Position numbers and translations under genes: made by a program | NCBI RefSeq assembly: GCF_964019545.1 | Contig: NZ_OZ026451.1 | Coordinates: 1,359,001-1,423,000 of the forward strand | Source of the DNA: Rickettsiella endosymbiont of Xylota segnis | Lineage (GTDB): Bacteria; Pseudomonadota; Gammaproteobacteria; Diplorickettsiales; Diplorickettsiaceae | Length of the DNA: 64,000 nt | Direction: 5' to 3' | Notes under the pieces: model-generated | What the model saw: the letters and a program-made list of their open reading frames with translations, nothing else | The model's database searches: none | Told to the model about the DNA's origin: nothing | In this document: positions 46,775 through 56,874 of the stretch, piece by piece | Numbering within the stretch: the stretch's first letter is position 1 | Layout of the letters: the number at the start of each line of letters is the position of its first letter

Positions 46775-48090
46775 AAACTTTCTCTACCAATACGACTCCT
46801 GTAGTCATTACAGGCATTTCTCATGAAGGCCGTGGCATTGCACATATTAATGGCAAAATTACCTTTATCGAAAATGCTTTACCTGGAGAAACCGTTCTAA
46901 TCTCCTACAGCAAAAAACGACGTTCCTATGACGAAGCAAAATCTATTCAGGTTTTAAAAGCCTCAACGGATAGAATTCAACCAGGCTGTCTACATTATGA
47001 TAGCTGTGGTGGCTGTAGCCTACAGCATTTAAGTAACCAAGCTCAATTGCAACATAAAGAAAAGACACTTGTTGATCAACTCAGCCATTTCACTGAAATC
47101 GTGCCTAAATCATTATTACCTCCGCTTACCGGTGCGAGCTGGGGCTATCGTCGGCGTGCACGCCTTGGGGTTAAATATGTTACTAAAAAGCAAGTGGTGT
47201 TAGTTGGCTTCCGCGAAAAAAATGGACGTTATCTTGCACAATTAGAAACTTGTAAAACCTTAGATCCAAGAGTTGGTGAACTTTTAATTCCTTTACAGCA
47301 ACTTATTCATAAACTAAATGCATTTCAAGCTATCCCACAAATTGAAGTGGCACTCGGTGATGAGATACTGGGCTTAGTTTTTCGACATCTCACCCCTTTA
47401 GACAACTCTGATCAAATGCAACTCAAAAGCTTTGCTGAACAACATCAAATCCAACTTTATCTACAGCCCGGCAATGAAAATAGCACTCATTGCATTTGGC
47501 CAGCAGATCCTAAATTATTAAGCTATCGTTTGGAAAATAAAGGTTATAAACCTCTAGAGCTCTTATTCGAGCCTAAACATTTTATACAGATTAACGCAGA
47601 CATCAATCAAGCAATGATTCAACGAGCTATGGAATTGCTCTCACCTAATTTCAGCGATCGGATATTGGATTTATTCTGCGGATTAGGTAATTTTAGTTTA
47701 CCTCTAGCCACACGATGCCATTTCGTCGTAGGCATTGAGGGATATGCAGAACTCGTGGAACGGGCAAAAGCCAATGCTAAACATAATGATATTAACAATA
47801 CACAATTTTATACGGCTGATTTAACAAGTTCTATATTAAAAGAAGCTTGGGCTCAACAAACTTTCAACAAGATTCTATTGGATCCACCCCGCTCTGGAGC
47901 TTTGGAAATCATTTCGCAAATTGCAAATTGGAATGTTGAGCGTATTGTGTATGTATCCTGTAATTCTGCTAGTCTGGCTAGAGATGCTGGAGAATTAGTA
48001 AAACAAGGTTATAGTTTAGAAAAAGCCGGAATAATGGATATGTTCCCGCAAACTCATCATTCAGAAGCAATTTGTTTATTTACTAAATAG
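46762..48090 (+). CDS. rlmD: 23S rRNA (uracil-1939-C5)-methyltransferase RlmD
   Basis: RlmD methylates U1939 with SAM. The 442-residue protein has an N-terminal TRAM domain (ITGISHEGRGIAHINGKI) and an iron-sulphur cysteine set (PGCLHYDSCGGCSLQHL). The SAM motif ILDLFCGLGNFSLPLA, then LLDPPRSGA and the catalytic cysteine in VYVSCNSASLARD follow. Size matches E. coli (433). dacB and relA follow; E. coli has rlmD-relA directly adjacent, so dacB is inserted between them here. Confidence 0.95.
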   Translation: MENLKTFSTNTTPVVITGISHEGRGIAHINGKITFIENALPGETVLISYSKKRRSYDEAKSIQVLKASTDRIQPGCLHYDSCGGCSLQHLSNQAQLQHKEKTLVDQLSHFTEIVPKSLLPPLTGASWGYRRRARLGVKYVTKKQVVLVGFREKNGRYLAQLETCKTLDPRVGELLIPLQQLIHKLNAFQAIPQIEVALGDEILGLVFRHLTPLDNSDQMQLKSFAEQHQIQLYLQPGNENSTHCIWPADPKLLSYRLENKGYKPLELLFEPKHFIQINADINQAMIQRAMELLSPNFSDRILDLFCGLGNFSLPLATRCHFVVGIEGYAELVERAKANAKHNDINNTQFYTADLTSSILKEAWAQQTFNKILLDPPRSGALEIISQIANWNVERIVYVSCNSASLARDAGELVKQGYSLEKAGIMDMFPQTHHSEAICLFTK

Positions 48091-48095
48091 GTTGT

Positions 48096-49589
48096 ATGAA
48101 TAAACTAAACAGCACATTTCTCAAAAATTTTTTGTTTTTGATAGGGATACTTTGCACTACGATCTTATTAATAAACCCGACGAAAAGTTTTGCCTATTAT
48201 GATGAAAATGGCCAAGATTCATCGCTTTCATCTATTCAACAAAACCTGAATAACATATTAAGTCATTTTAAAGGATTTAATACCGGTGTTTCCATACAGT
48301 CTTTATCCACCGGAAGAGTGTTATATCAGTATAATGCCAATCGGGGTTTTGTTCCGGCCAGTACCTTAAAATTATTTACTGGTATTGCTGCTTTGGATTA
48401 TTTAGGGCCTCATTTCCAATTTAAAACGCGCTTTTTAACCAACTCTGGAGCAGGGATTCATAATGGGGTCTTAACTGGAAATTTGTATATTAAATTTAGT
48501 GGCGACCCTTATTTAACGCTCGAGGATCTCAAAGACATGTTAGAGACTTTAAATGAACGACATATAAATAGGGTCCAAGGTAATATTGTTATTGATGATA
48601 CTGTCATCGATCGGAGTACCTGGCCTCCGGGACGCGTCATTGACGATAGAATTTTTTGCTATGCAGCCCCTGTAACCGCTACCATCATCAATCGCAATTG
48701 TTTTAGTGTTAGTGTTAAACCTAATCGTTTACTACATCCCACCATTACAAAAAGTAATAGTAATTTAGGTATCGTTATTGATAATCAGGCAGTCACAAAA
48801 CGTTTAAGACAGAGAGGTTATTCATTAGATTTAAAGCCGAATGCAGCTAGCAAAAATCACTATACTTTAAGAGGCTATCTTTCCCCTAAAATGGGCCCTT
48901 TATCATTTGCAGTTGCCTTGCAAAATCCAAATTTAGCCACCTATGATATTGTGGCCGGATTATTAAGAAAATACTCTATCCGCTATTCCAATTTAATCTA
49001 TGGAAAAACTCCTCCTCTCGCTAAGTCCTTAGCTGAAAATAGCTCTCCTGAACTTGCTTTTTTAATAAAAAATATGTTAAAAAAGTCAGATAATCTTATT
49101 GCAGATAGTTTATTAAAAAAACTAGGGGAACAGTATTTTTCAGTGCAAGGTAGTTGGAAAACCGGTAGAAACGCTGTTCAAGCTATTCTTGCCAACAAAA
49201 CAGATATTGATTTCAAGCAACTAGTGATGGTCGATGGCTCCGGCCTATCTCGTAACAATATAGTCACACCTAATGCCTTTGTTAAATTATTAAATTTCGC
49301 TTATACACAATTACCTGATAGTGATTTGTTTTTTGAATCCTTACCACAATCAGGAATCGATGGTACATTAAAACATCGTCTAGGTGGTCCTGCATTAGGT
49401 AGGATACACGCTAAAACGGGAAGCATGCATGGAATAAGTAGCTTAGCAGGTTATGTTCGAACCGCTAATAATCAAGTTCTAGCTTTTTCTATTTTAATTA
49501 ATGATCCAATTCAAGGTAAAAATAATCAAGGAGGTTATCGCTTATTAGAAAATCGAATTTGTGAGTTTTTAGCTAGAAGTTATGTATAA
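48096..49589 (+). CDS. dacB: D-alanyl-D-alanine carboxypeptidase/endopeptidase DacB (PBP4)
   Basis: A periplasmic class C penicillin-binding protein that trims peptidoglycan. The 497-residue protein has an N-terminal signal segment (LFLIGILCTTILLINPTKSFA) and the catalytic SxxK as PASTLKLFTG (about residues 88-97). SDN follows as KKSDNLIADSLL, and KTG as HAKTGSMHGI. The gene begins 5 bp after rlmD. Confidence 0.94.
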   Translation: MNKLNSTFLKNFLFLIGILCTTILLINPTKSFAYYDENGQDSSLSSIQQNLNNILSHFKGFNTGVSIQSLSTGRVLYQYNANRGFVPASTLKLFTGIAALDYLGPHFQFKTRFLTNSGAGIHNGVLTGNLYIKFSGDPYLTLEDLKDMLETLNERHINRVQGNIVIDDTVIDRSTWPPGRVIDDRIFCYAAPVTATIINRNCFSVSVKPNRLLHPTITKSNSNLGIVIDNQAVTKRLRQRGYSLDLKPNAASKNHYTLRGYLSPKMGPLSFAVALQNPNLATYDIVAGLLRKYSIRYSNLIYGKTPPLAKSLAENSSPELAFLIKNMLKKSDNLIADSLLKKLGEQYFSVQGSWKTGRNAVQAILANKTDIDFKQLVMVDGSGLSRNNIVTPNAFVKLLNFAYTQLPDSDLFFESLPQSGIDGTLKHRLGGPALGRIHAKTGSMHGISSLAGYVRTANNQVLAFSILINDPIQGKNNQGGYRLLENRICEFLARSYV

Positions 49590-49681
49590 AATAAATATTC
49601 AGCTCAAAACTAGGTTTACTTAATTTAGTTGATTTTTCTAATTTTTTTAGAGCTGAAAACTAAAAATAAGGATAATTGAAA

Positions 49682-51892
49682 ATGGTTAAAATAAAAAATT
49701 CGCTCTACTTGAATAATGATGGCAGTATTAATTTAGAAACCTGGTTACATCATGCCGCAATGCAACGTAGTCAAGAAGATTTCAAATTGATTCGACAAGC
49801 TTCTATTTTAAGTCAAATTGTGGGTGAATCAAAAACAACACCTACGCATGTCTCTTGCTTACAGCAAGGCCTCACTATGGCCGAAATTCTGTTAGATTTA
49901 CATTTAGATAAAGAAACTATTGCGGCCTCCTTAATTTATAGTTGCGTAAATTATGCTGAGCTGTGTTTAGAAACGGTCTATGAACATTTAGGACCCAATG
50001 TGGCTAAAATAATCGAAGGCGCTAAACAAATGAACGCCATTCGTATGGCCAATACTGCGGCTAATCTTCATCAAGCACAATTAGAAAATATTCGAAAAAT
50101 GTTACTTGCAATGGTAGAAGATATGCGAGTTGTTCTTATTAAACTCGCAGAACGTACCGCTACTATGCGAACGCTGGATATGTTAGATCGCAAAGCAAGC
50201 CAAATCTATGCACGCGAAACACTTGATATTTACGCTCCTTTAGCTAATCGTCTTGGGGTAGGTCAGCTACAATGGGAGCTGGAAGATCTATCTTTACATT
50301 ATCTAGAACCTAAAATATACGCACAAATTGCACAACTTCTTCAAGAACGATTAATTGACCGAGAATCTTATGTACAAATTATTTTAACTCAATTACGAAA
50401 GATTTTAGGTAATGCTCAGTTACATAACTTTGAAATATATGGACGTGTAAAACATATCCATAGTATTTACAGAAAGATGCAACAAAAAAAATTAAAATTT
50501 GAAGAACTGTATGATCTAAATGCGATCCGTATTTTAGTCAATACCGTTAAAGATTGTTACAATGTTTTAAGTATCATTCATAGTTTATGGTCGCCTGTAT
50601 CAGGACAGTTTGATGATTATATTGCAACACCAAAATCCAACGGTTATCGTTCTATCCATACAGCAGTTTTAGGTCCTGGCCAAAAAATACTTGAAATCCA
50701 AATTCGCACTCATCAAATGCACCAAGAATCTGAGCATGGTTTAGCTGCGCATTGGCAATATAAAGAAACTGCTCAACAACAGAAAGAAAGCTATCAAACT
50801 AAAATCGCCTGGCTCCGTCAAGTATTAGAATGGCAAAAGGAATTAGTAAAACGTGGCAAAGCCACCGTACCGGGTCTCACCACTGTTTTAGACGATCGAG
50901 TGTATGTCTTTACACCTAATGGAGACATCCTTGATCTACCTAAAGGTTCTACACCTTTGGACTTTGCTTACCATATTCATAGTGAAGTGGGACATCGTTG
51001 CCGAGGAGCAAAAATCAATGGCGCTATTGTCCCATTAACCTACCAACTAAAAATTGGTGAACAAATCGAAATTCTTACTGCAAAACAAGGCAATCCGAGT
51101 CTAGACTGGCTAAACCCAAATTTAGGCTATTTATACACGGCTCGCGCTAAAGCAAAAGCCCATCATTGGTTTAAAACTCAGGATTATGAAAAACATTTAC
51201 TCCATGGTGAAGATTTATTTAATAAAGAAATTCAACGCTTAGGGTTACCAACTCTCGATCCTGAGAAGTTAGCTCACAAACTTCATTTTAAGACCAAAAA
51301 AGAAATGATTGCTGCATTAGGCAGCGGAGATTTACGAATTGCTCAACTTTTAAATGCGATACAAGCGCAAGAAAAACAATTAGTATCTAGCTTGGCACAA
51401 CCGGAAATTTTGTTAGGCAAACCTCGTAGTAGCCTGCCTGAAGGTATTAGCATAGCTGGTGTTACCGATTTGTTAACGCAGACCGCCGGCTGTTGCAAAC
51501 CTGTTCCAGGCGATCCTATCCGAGGCTTCATCACACAAAGTCGTGGCATTGTGTTACATCGTGATGATTGTATGCATTTACTCAACCTTGAACCTGAAAA
51601 ACAAAATCGCTTAGTAGATGCTGATTGGGGACAAGGGGTTAGCCAAGTGTATCCAGTCGACGTTTGCGTAGAAGCCTACAATCGACCCGGTTTACTTCGT
51701 GATGTATCTACACTCATTGCTAATGAAAAATTAAATTTGGTCGCACTAACATTAGCTAGTGATAAACCGGATCCAAAGGCTTATATTAAATTAACTATCG
51801 AAATATCCAGTCTGCTCTCACTTAGCAAAGTCTTAGATCGAATTAAACAAGTGCCTAATGTTATTGATGTAAGAAGACAGATTATTAGCTAA
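49682..51892 (+). CDS. relA: (p)ppGpp synthetase RelA
   Basis: RelA makes (p)ppGpp on stalled ribosomes. From the ATG at 49682 (AAGGA nine bases upstream) the 736-residue protein has an N-terminal domain in which the hydrolase HD motif is absent. The synthetase domain includes GRVKHIHSIYRKMQ and the GYRSIHT motif. TGS (VYVFTPNGDILDLPKGSTPLDFAY), zinc-finger and C-terminal ACT domains follow. Lack of the HDxxED motif and its size (E. coli RelA 744) mark it as RelA rather than bifunctional SpoT. In Legionella-type bacteria RelA feeds the LetAS-RsmYZ-CsrA switch. Confidence 0.93.
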   Translation: MVKIKNSLYLNNDGSINLETWLHHAAMQRSQEDFKLIRQASILSQIVGESKTTPTHVSCLQQGLTMAEILLDLHLDKETIAASLIYSCVNYAELCLETVYEHLGPNVAKIIEGAKQMNAIRMANTAANLHQAQLENIRKMLLAMVEDMRVVLIKLAERTATMRTLDMLDRKASQIYARETLDIYAPLANRLGVGQLQWELEDLSLHYLEPKIYAQIAQLLQERLIDRESYVQIILTQLRKILGNAQLHNFEIYGRVKHIHSIYRKMQQKKLKFEELYDLNAIRILVNTVKDCYNVLSIIHSLWSPVSGQFDDYIATPKSNGYRSIHTAVLGPGQKILEIQIRTHQMHQESEHGLAAHWQYKETAQQQKESYQTKIAWLRQVLEWQKELVKRGKATVPGLTTVLDDRVYVFTPNGDILDLPKGSTPLDFAYHIHSEVGHRCRGAKINGAIVPLTYQLKIGEQIEILTAKQGNPSLDWLNPNLGYLYTARAKAKAHHWFKTQDYEKHLLHGEDLFNKEIQRLGLPTLDPEKLAHKLHFKTKKEMIAALGSGDLRIAQLLNAIQAQEKQLVSSLAQPEILLGKPRSSLPEGISIAGVTDLLTQTAGCCKPVPGDPIRGFITQSRGIVLHRDDCMHLLNLEPEKQNRLVDADWGQGVSQVYPVDVCVEAYNRPGLLRDVSTLIANEKLNLVALTLASDKPDPKAYIKLTIEISSLLSLSKVLDRIKQVPNVIDVRRQIIS

Positions 51893-51914
51893 ACCTAATT
51901 TGGATTAACCAATT

Positions 51915-53108
51915 ATGTCTAAAGAGACAATTTATAGTATTTCTGAACTCAATCAAATGGTGCAAGAATTATTGGAAGATGCATTTTTACCTATTTGGGT
52001 TGAAGGTGAAATTTCTAATTTCGCTAGCCCCAACTCTGGGCACTGGTATTTTTCTTTAAAAGACGAAAATGCTCAAGTACGCTGTGCGCTTTTCAATGGC
52101 CGGCATCGTTATGAAGATAACCAACCGAAAAATGGCTTAAAAATCTTAGCTCGTGCCAAAATTTCTTTATATCCCGCACGTGGAGAATTTCAATTAATCA
52201 TTGACCAATTTGAACCTGCCGGTGAAGGAGCTTTACGTAAAGCATTTGAAAAATTAAAAAAACAACTTGCAGAAGAAGGATTATTTGAGCCGCAACATAA
52301 AAAATCTTTACCTAAGTTCCCTAGTACGATAGGCGTTATTAGTTCAGAAACCGGTGCTGCGCTGCGCGATATCTGTATTGTTCTTAAATTACGTTTTCCT
52401 GCTATCAACATCATTGTATATCCTTCATTAGTTCAAGGGAAAAATGCCTCGGCACAAATTGTTCAGCAAATAAAAACCGCAAATCAACGTAAGGAATGTG
52501 ACGTTTTAATTTTGGCGCGAGGGGGAGGATCACTAGAAGATTTATGGCCTTTTAATGAGGAAAACGTAGCTAGAGCAATTTTTAAAAGCGATTTACCGCT
52601 CATTACTGGCATTGGACATGAAACAGATCTTACAATTGCAGATTTTGTTGCAGATAAGCGTGCTGCCACTCCAACTATGGCGGCACAATTAGCAAGTCCA
52701 GATAGGCGTGAATACCAACAACAATTAGATAAAACCTATCAGCGCGTTATTAATATTATTCACTATGTATTAAAAAGCTATCAGCAAAGCCTTGAAAACC
52801 TAACTAAGCGATTACGTCATCCCCAACAACGGTTACAAGATGGATTTCAACATTGTGATGAATTAACACAACGCTTAAATTTAAGCATAAAAAACCAATT
52901 ACAATTACGTCAGCAAAAAATCTTAGGTTTATCCCGCACACTTCAAGCTATAAGCCCCTTAGCTAGCCTAGCACGCGGATATGCAATTGTTAGTGATGCA
53001 ACAAGCAAAAAAATCCTACGTAACAGTAAGGAAGTAAAATCGGGGCAAAAAATTATTACCCAGCTGGCTAAGGGCGAATTACTGTGTGAAGTCAAAGCAA
53101 AGCTTTAA
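51915..53108 (+). CDS. xseA: Exodeoxyribonuclease VII large subunit XseA
   Basis: XseA with XseB degrades single-stranded DNA. The 397-residue protein has an N-terminal OB fold (FLPIWVEGEISNFASPNSGHWYF in two motifs) and the nuclease domain with GVISSETGAALRDI, ILARGGGSLEDLWPFNEE and GIGHETDLTIADFVAD. A helical coiled-coil region follows, then a C-terminal LARGYAIV motif. It is shorter than E. coli XseA (456), mainly in the coiled-coil stretch. The xseB gene is not adjacent. Confidence 0.94.
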   Translation: MSKETIYSISELNQMVQELLEDAFLPIWVEGEISNFASPNSGHWYFSLKDENAQVRCALFNGRHRYEDNQPKNGLKILARAKISLYPARGEFQLIIDQFEPAGEGALRKAFEKLKKQLAEEGLFEPQHKKSLPKFPSTIGVISSETGAALRDICIVLKLRFPAINIIVYPSLVQGKNASAQIVQQIKTANQRKECDVLILARGGGSLEDLWPFNEENVARAIFKSDLPLITGIGHETDLTIADFVADKRAATPTMAAQLASPDRREYQQQLDKTYQRVINIIHYVLKSYQQSLENLTKRLRHPQQRLQDGFQHCDELTQRLNLSIKNQLQLRQQKILGLSRTLQAISPLASLARGYAIVSDATSKKILRNSKEVKSGQKIITQLAKGELLCEVKAKL

Positions 53109-53111
53109 TTA

Positions 53112-53228
53112 TACTCTTCGCACTTGAACTTTTGTCTGCGTTGCCGCTCAATTCGCAATCCTCATGTACATTGCATATACCACTGCATGGACACGACACT
53201 TGCCAAAAATTCCATTGCTGTGAGTATA
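53112..53228 (-). repeat. Palindromic-end repeat element, copy G
   Basis: A 117-bp copy in reverse orientation, starting ATACTCTTCGCACTTGAA and ending CATTGCTGTGAGTAT, with TA on both sides. It fills the gap between the convergent xseA and topA genes. Confidence 0.88.
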
Positions 53229-53250
53229 TTACGTAAAAAAATCTTAGAAG

Positions 53251-55569
53251 CTATTTTTCTTCTGGCATAGGTTCGGCATAGCCACACTCTTTACGAGGGC
53301 AAACTTTTTCGGTCCCACGACGTTTGGTAGTTTTAATTGTCATCACAGGCCAAGCACAACGCGGACATGCTTGCTCGATGGGTTCATTCCATACGGCATA
53401 AGTACAGGTAGGGTAAGTAGAACAAGAAAAGAAAATTTTACCGTATCGGGATTTACGTTTAAGTAATGTACCTTTATGACATTCAGGACATTCTATTCCC
53501 GTATCTGCTGGTTTTTCTAAAGGCTCTATATGTTTACATTTAGGATAGTTACTGCAACCAATAAACTTCCCATAACGACCAATTTTTATATGTAAAGAAT
53601 GACCGCAATCCGGACATAAACGACCTTGTACAACCTCAGGCTCACTTACTGTTGTAACCTCTCCTTCCATGTTTCTCGTATAATCACATTCGGGGTATCC
53701 TGAGCACCCAATAAATCTACCGCGCTTACCTAAACGTATCGATAAAGTTTTACCACATTTAGGACAAGTTTCGTCTAAAGCTTCTTGAGTCACATCTTTT
53801 CGTTGGACAGTTTCTTCAGTGGTCTCTATGAGTGTTTTAAACGGAGTCCAAAAATCTTGTAACAAAGGAACCCACTCTTTTTCTCCCCTAGAAATTTGAT
53901 CAAGTTCATCTTCTAATCGCGCCGTAAATGCATAATCAACATATTGCATAAAATAACGTGTAAGAAATTTATTCACTATTCTACCAACATCAGTCGGTTT
54001 AAATCTTTTTTGATCCAGCGTGACATATTCCCTTTGCTGTAAAGTTGAAATAATAGGCACGTAGGTTGAAGGTCGACCAATATCTCGTTCTTCTAAGGCC
54101 TTAACTAAGCTTGCCTCGCTGTAACGTGGGGGGGGTTCAGTAAAATGTTGATCGGCACTAATGTCGATAAGATTCACTTGATCCCCTATTTTTAATGCTG
54201 GCAACATGCTCTCTTCTTCAGATTTAGTTCTATCATCATCTGATGCTTTGGCTTTGCTATCATCATAACTTTCTAAATAAACTGCCATAAAACCCGCATG
54301 CACAATAGTCGATCCATTAGCTCGAAAACAATGATCCTTCGCTGCTTTTGCACTTAAATCAATTGCCACTGTGTCGATAGTGGCATGCATCATCTGCGAG
54401 GCAACCGCACGTTTCCAAATAAGTTCATATAATTTAAATTGATCAGGGACTAAATGTTTTTTTAGTTGCTCAGGAGAAAATTCTACATGTGTCGGTCGAA
54501 TAGCTTCATGTGCCTCTTGTGCATTACGACTTTTAGTCCGAAAATGCCGAGGAGATTCGGGTAAATCTTTTTCACCATAGCGTTGTAAAATCAGTTCACG
54601 TATCGATACTATAGCTTCATTAGATAAATGAACAGAATCCGTTCGCATATAAGTAATTAATCCAACTAAACCTTCACCGACATCAATTCCTTCGTAAAGT
54701 TGTTGTGCAAGACGCATTGTTCGCTGTGCTGTAAATCCTAATTTACGCCCGGCTTCTTGTTGCAATGTAGATGTGGTAAATGGTGCTGCAGGATTACGTT
54801 TACGTTGTTTTTTCTCAACATTTATAACCTGTAAATAACCCTGTGCCAATTGTTGCAAATTTTCCTTGATTGCAGTCGCTTGATCTTTGGTAGTAATACT
54901 AAATTGATTAAGTTTTTCTTGCTGATACTGTATTAAACGCGCCTCAAAAAGTTTTTCGTCTGATTTATTATTAGCCGTTATTGTCCAATATTCTTGAGAT
55001 TTAAAAGCTTCGATTTCTTCTTCACGTTCAACAATTAATCGTAAAGCGGGACTTTGAACACGCCCTGCAGACAAACCGCGACGAACTTTTTTCCATAATA
55101 AAGGTGATAAGGTAAAACCGACTAAATAATCTAATGCTCGGCGTGCTTGCTGTGCATTAACCAAATCCATAGCAATATGACGTGGATTTTCTACAGCTGC
55201 ATTAACTGCTGATTTAGTAACCTCATGAAAGACTACACGATAAATCGGTTTATTTTTTAGCAGTTTTTTTTGCTTTAGAATTTCATAAATATGCCACGCA
55301 ATGGCTTCTCCTTCACGATCCGGATCAGTCGCAAGATATAAAGCATCGGCATTTTTAAATGCTTTAATAATCATATCCATATGCTTGGCATTCTTTTCAA
55401 TCAGAGCATATTGCATAGCAAAACCCTGCTCTGGATTCACAGCACCTTCTTTAGGTATTAGATCACGAACATGGCCATAGGAGGCCAAAACTTCAAAGTC
55501 TTTACCTAAATATTTCTTGATTGTTTTAGCCTTTGCTGGCGATTCTACAATCAATAGATTTTTTGCCAT
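53251..55569 (-). CDS. topA: DNA topoisomerase I
   Basis: TopA relaxes negative supercoils. The 772-residue protein has the N-terminal Toprim domain (LLIVESPAKAKTIKKYLG; DxD in ATDPDREGEAIAWH), RAGRVQSPALRLIVEREEEI, and the active tyrosine in GLITYMRTDSVHLS. It ends with four zinc-ribbon-like modules that start CPKC, CPDC, CPEC and CPRC. E. coli TopA is 865 residues. It begins 3 bp after dprA and is cotranscribed with it, a conserved pairing. Confidence 0.97.
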   Translation of the reverse strand: MAKNLLIVESPAKAKTIKKYLGKDFEVLASYGHVRDLIPKEGAVNPEQGFAMQYALIEKNAKHMDMIIKAFKNADALYLATDPDREGEAIAWHIYEILKQKKLLKNKPIYRVVFHEVTKSAVNAAVENPRHIAMDLVNAQQARRALDYLVGFTLSPLLWKKVRRGLSAGRVQSPALRLIVEREEEIEAFKSQEYWTITANNKSDEKLFEARLIQYQQEKLNQFSITTKDQATAIKENLQQLAQGYLQVINVEKKQRKRNPAAPFTTSTLQQEAGRKLGFTAQRTMRLAQQLYEGIDVGEGLVGLITYMRTDSVHLSNEAIVSIRELILQRYGEKDLPESPRHFRTKSRNAQEAHEAIRPTHVEFSPEQLKKHLVPDQFKLYELIWKRAVASQMMHATIDTVAIDLSAKAAKDHCFRANGSTIVHAGFMAVYLESYDDSKAKASDDDRTKSEEESMLPALKIGDQVNLIDISADQHFTEPPPRYSEASLVKALEERDIGRPSTYVPIISTLQQREYVTLDQKRFKPTDVGRIVNKFLTRYFMQYVDYAFTARLEDELDQISRGEKEWVPLLQDFWTPFKTLIETTEETVQRKDVTQEALDETCPKCGKTLSIRLGKRGRFIGCSGYPECDYTRNMEGEVTTVSEPEVVQGRLCPDCGHSLHIKIGRYGKFIGCSNYPKCKHIEPLEKPADTGIECPECHKGTLLKRKSRYGKIFFSCSTYPTCTYAVWNEPIEQACPRCAWPVMTIKTTKRRGTEKVCPRKECGYAEPMPEEK

Positions 55570-55572
55570 CTT

Positions 55573-56721
55573 TTATTTCCTCACGTAGCCCCCAGGAACT
55601 ACGTCAATATACCCTTGTAGTTGCAGTGCCGATAAACAAGCAAGCAGTTTATCGATAGTTAAGCCTGTTCTTAGCATCAAAATATCTATACTTGTCATTT
55701 CAAATCCAAGGCACTCTACAAGCTTTCTATCCTGTGAATCAAGTCTAGATATACTTTTCACAGTTGAATTTTTGTTTATGTTGCCATTTAATTCGCAATT
55801 TTGATGATTATCAATCTCATGTTGCTTCATTGTAGGTAAAAATGAGAGTCCTTGTATAATATCCTCACAACTCTCAACCAGTGTAGCCCCTTCTTTTAAT
55901 AATGCATGACAACCTTGACTTAAAGGATTGCGAATAGAACCGGGAATAGCAAATACCTCTCGACCTTGGTCCAATGCATAACGGGCAGTGATTAATGATC
56001 CACTCCGCAATGTTGCTTCTACCACGATAACACCTAAACTCATACCACTAATTATCCTATTTCGCCTAGGAAAATACTCTGCTTTGGGCGAGGAATAAGG
56101 AAAAAATTCAGAAATCAACACCCCTCCTTTTTCCAAAATATCCAAAGCTAAAGATTGATGACAAGCTGGATAAATATGTTCTAAACCACTCCCTAATACA
56201 GCCCCTGTTATTCCTTTATTTAACAAAGCTCCTTGATGTGCTGCGCCATCAATACCCCTTGCCAATCCACTGATAATAACAAATCCAAGAGCATTTAATT
56301 CGTTTGCTAGTTGATGGGCAATCTCTAAGCCCGTATAGCTAGGGTTGCGAGCCCCCACTATGGCCAAGGCTTGCTGTTGCAGTTGCAAAAAAGATAACTC
56401 ACCCTTAACAAATAAAATTAATGGTGGAGAAGAAATTTCACGCAATAATGCTGGATAATGTAAGTCACCCCAATGTAAAATATAACACTGTGGCTGCTCT
56501 TCCCAACGTAAACAAAGCTCTACTGTTTTCCAATCTGGTTTTAGTAAGTTACTGGCTAATTTTGAATTGACCCCTGCAGCAAGCAATTCTTCATGCGAGG
56601 CTAATAAGATTTGTTTGGGGGTAGTAAATTTTTTTAAGAGCGTCGAAACACTGCTAAAACCACAGCGCGGGACGGTATATAGGGCTAACCAATATCCTAT
56701 TTCATTTAACGTCAAATCCAT
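55573..56721 (-). CDS. dprA: DNA processing protein DprA, with an in-frame repeat-derived insertion
   Basis: DprA loads RecA on incoming single-stranded DNA during transformation. The 382-residue protein has an N-terminal SAM-like domain and the Rossmann core (AIVGARNPSYTGLEIAHQLA; ISGLARGIDGAAHQGAL; PRRNRIISGMSLGVIVVEA). The C-terminal winged helix starts near LDSQDRKLVECLGF and ends GGYVRK. Between core and winged helix lies NCELNGNINKNSTVKSIS, read from half a copy of the repeat family. It matches the frame and peptide at the start of gph. The insertion lies in the linker, so both domains should fold. Confidence 0.93.
   Translation of the reverse strand: MDLTLNEIGYWLALYTVPRCGFSSVSTLLKKFTTPKQILLASHEELLAAGVNSKLASNLLKPDWKTVELCLRWEEQPQCYILHWGDLHYPALLREISSPPLILFVKGELSFLQLQQQALAIVGARNPSYTGLEIAHQLANELNALGFVIISGLARGIDGAAHQGALLNKGITGAVLGSGLEHIYPACHQSLALDILEKGGVLISEFFPYSSPKAEYFPRRNRIISGMSLGVIVVEATLRSGSLITARYALDQGREVFAIPGSIRNPLSQGCHALLKEGATLVESCEDIIQGLSFLPTMKQHEIDNHQNCELNGNINKNSTVKSISRLDSQDRKLVECLGFEMTSIDILMLRTGLTIDKLLACLSALQLQGYIDVVPGGYVRK
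55751..55806 (-). repeat. Palindromic-end repeat element, half copy H inside dprA
   Basis: The stretch ATACTTTTCACAGTTGAATT...ATTCGCAATTTTGATG matches the right half (reverse orientation) of full copies such as that at 53112. The left half is missing or eroded. It is in frame with dprA and codes NCELNGNINKNSTVKSI. Confidence 0.82.
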
Positions 56722-56874
56722 GAGCTTGCACTTTCATTAATCTATCTACAGATTTAAGTGTCTCACCTTAGGGCACGTATTTTCAAGAGATATACTGCTT
56801 GCAAAGATGAGAATTTTACCTGTTTGATACATAGCAAATTCCGATAATATGAATGAAAAGACCAAAAAGACCAT

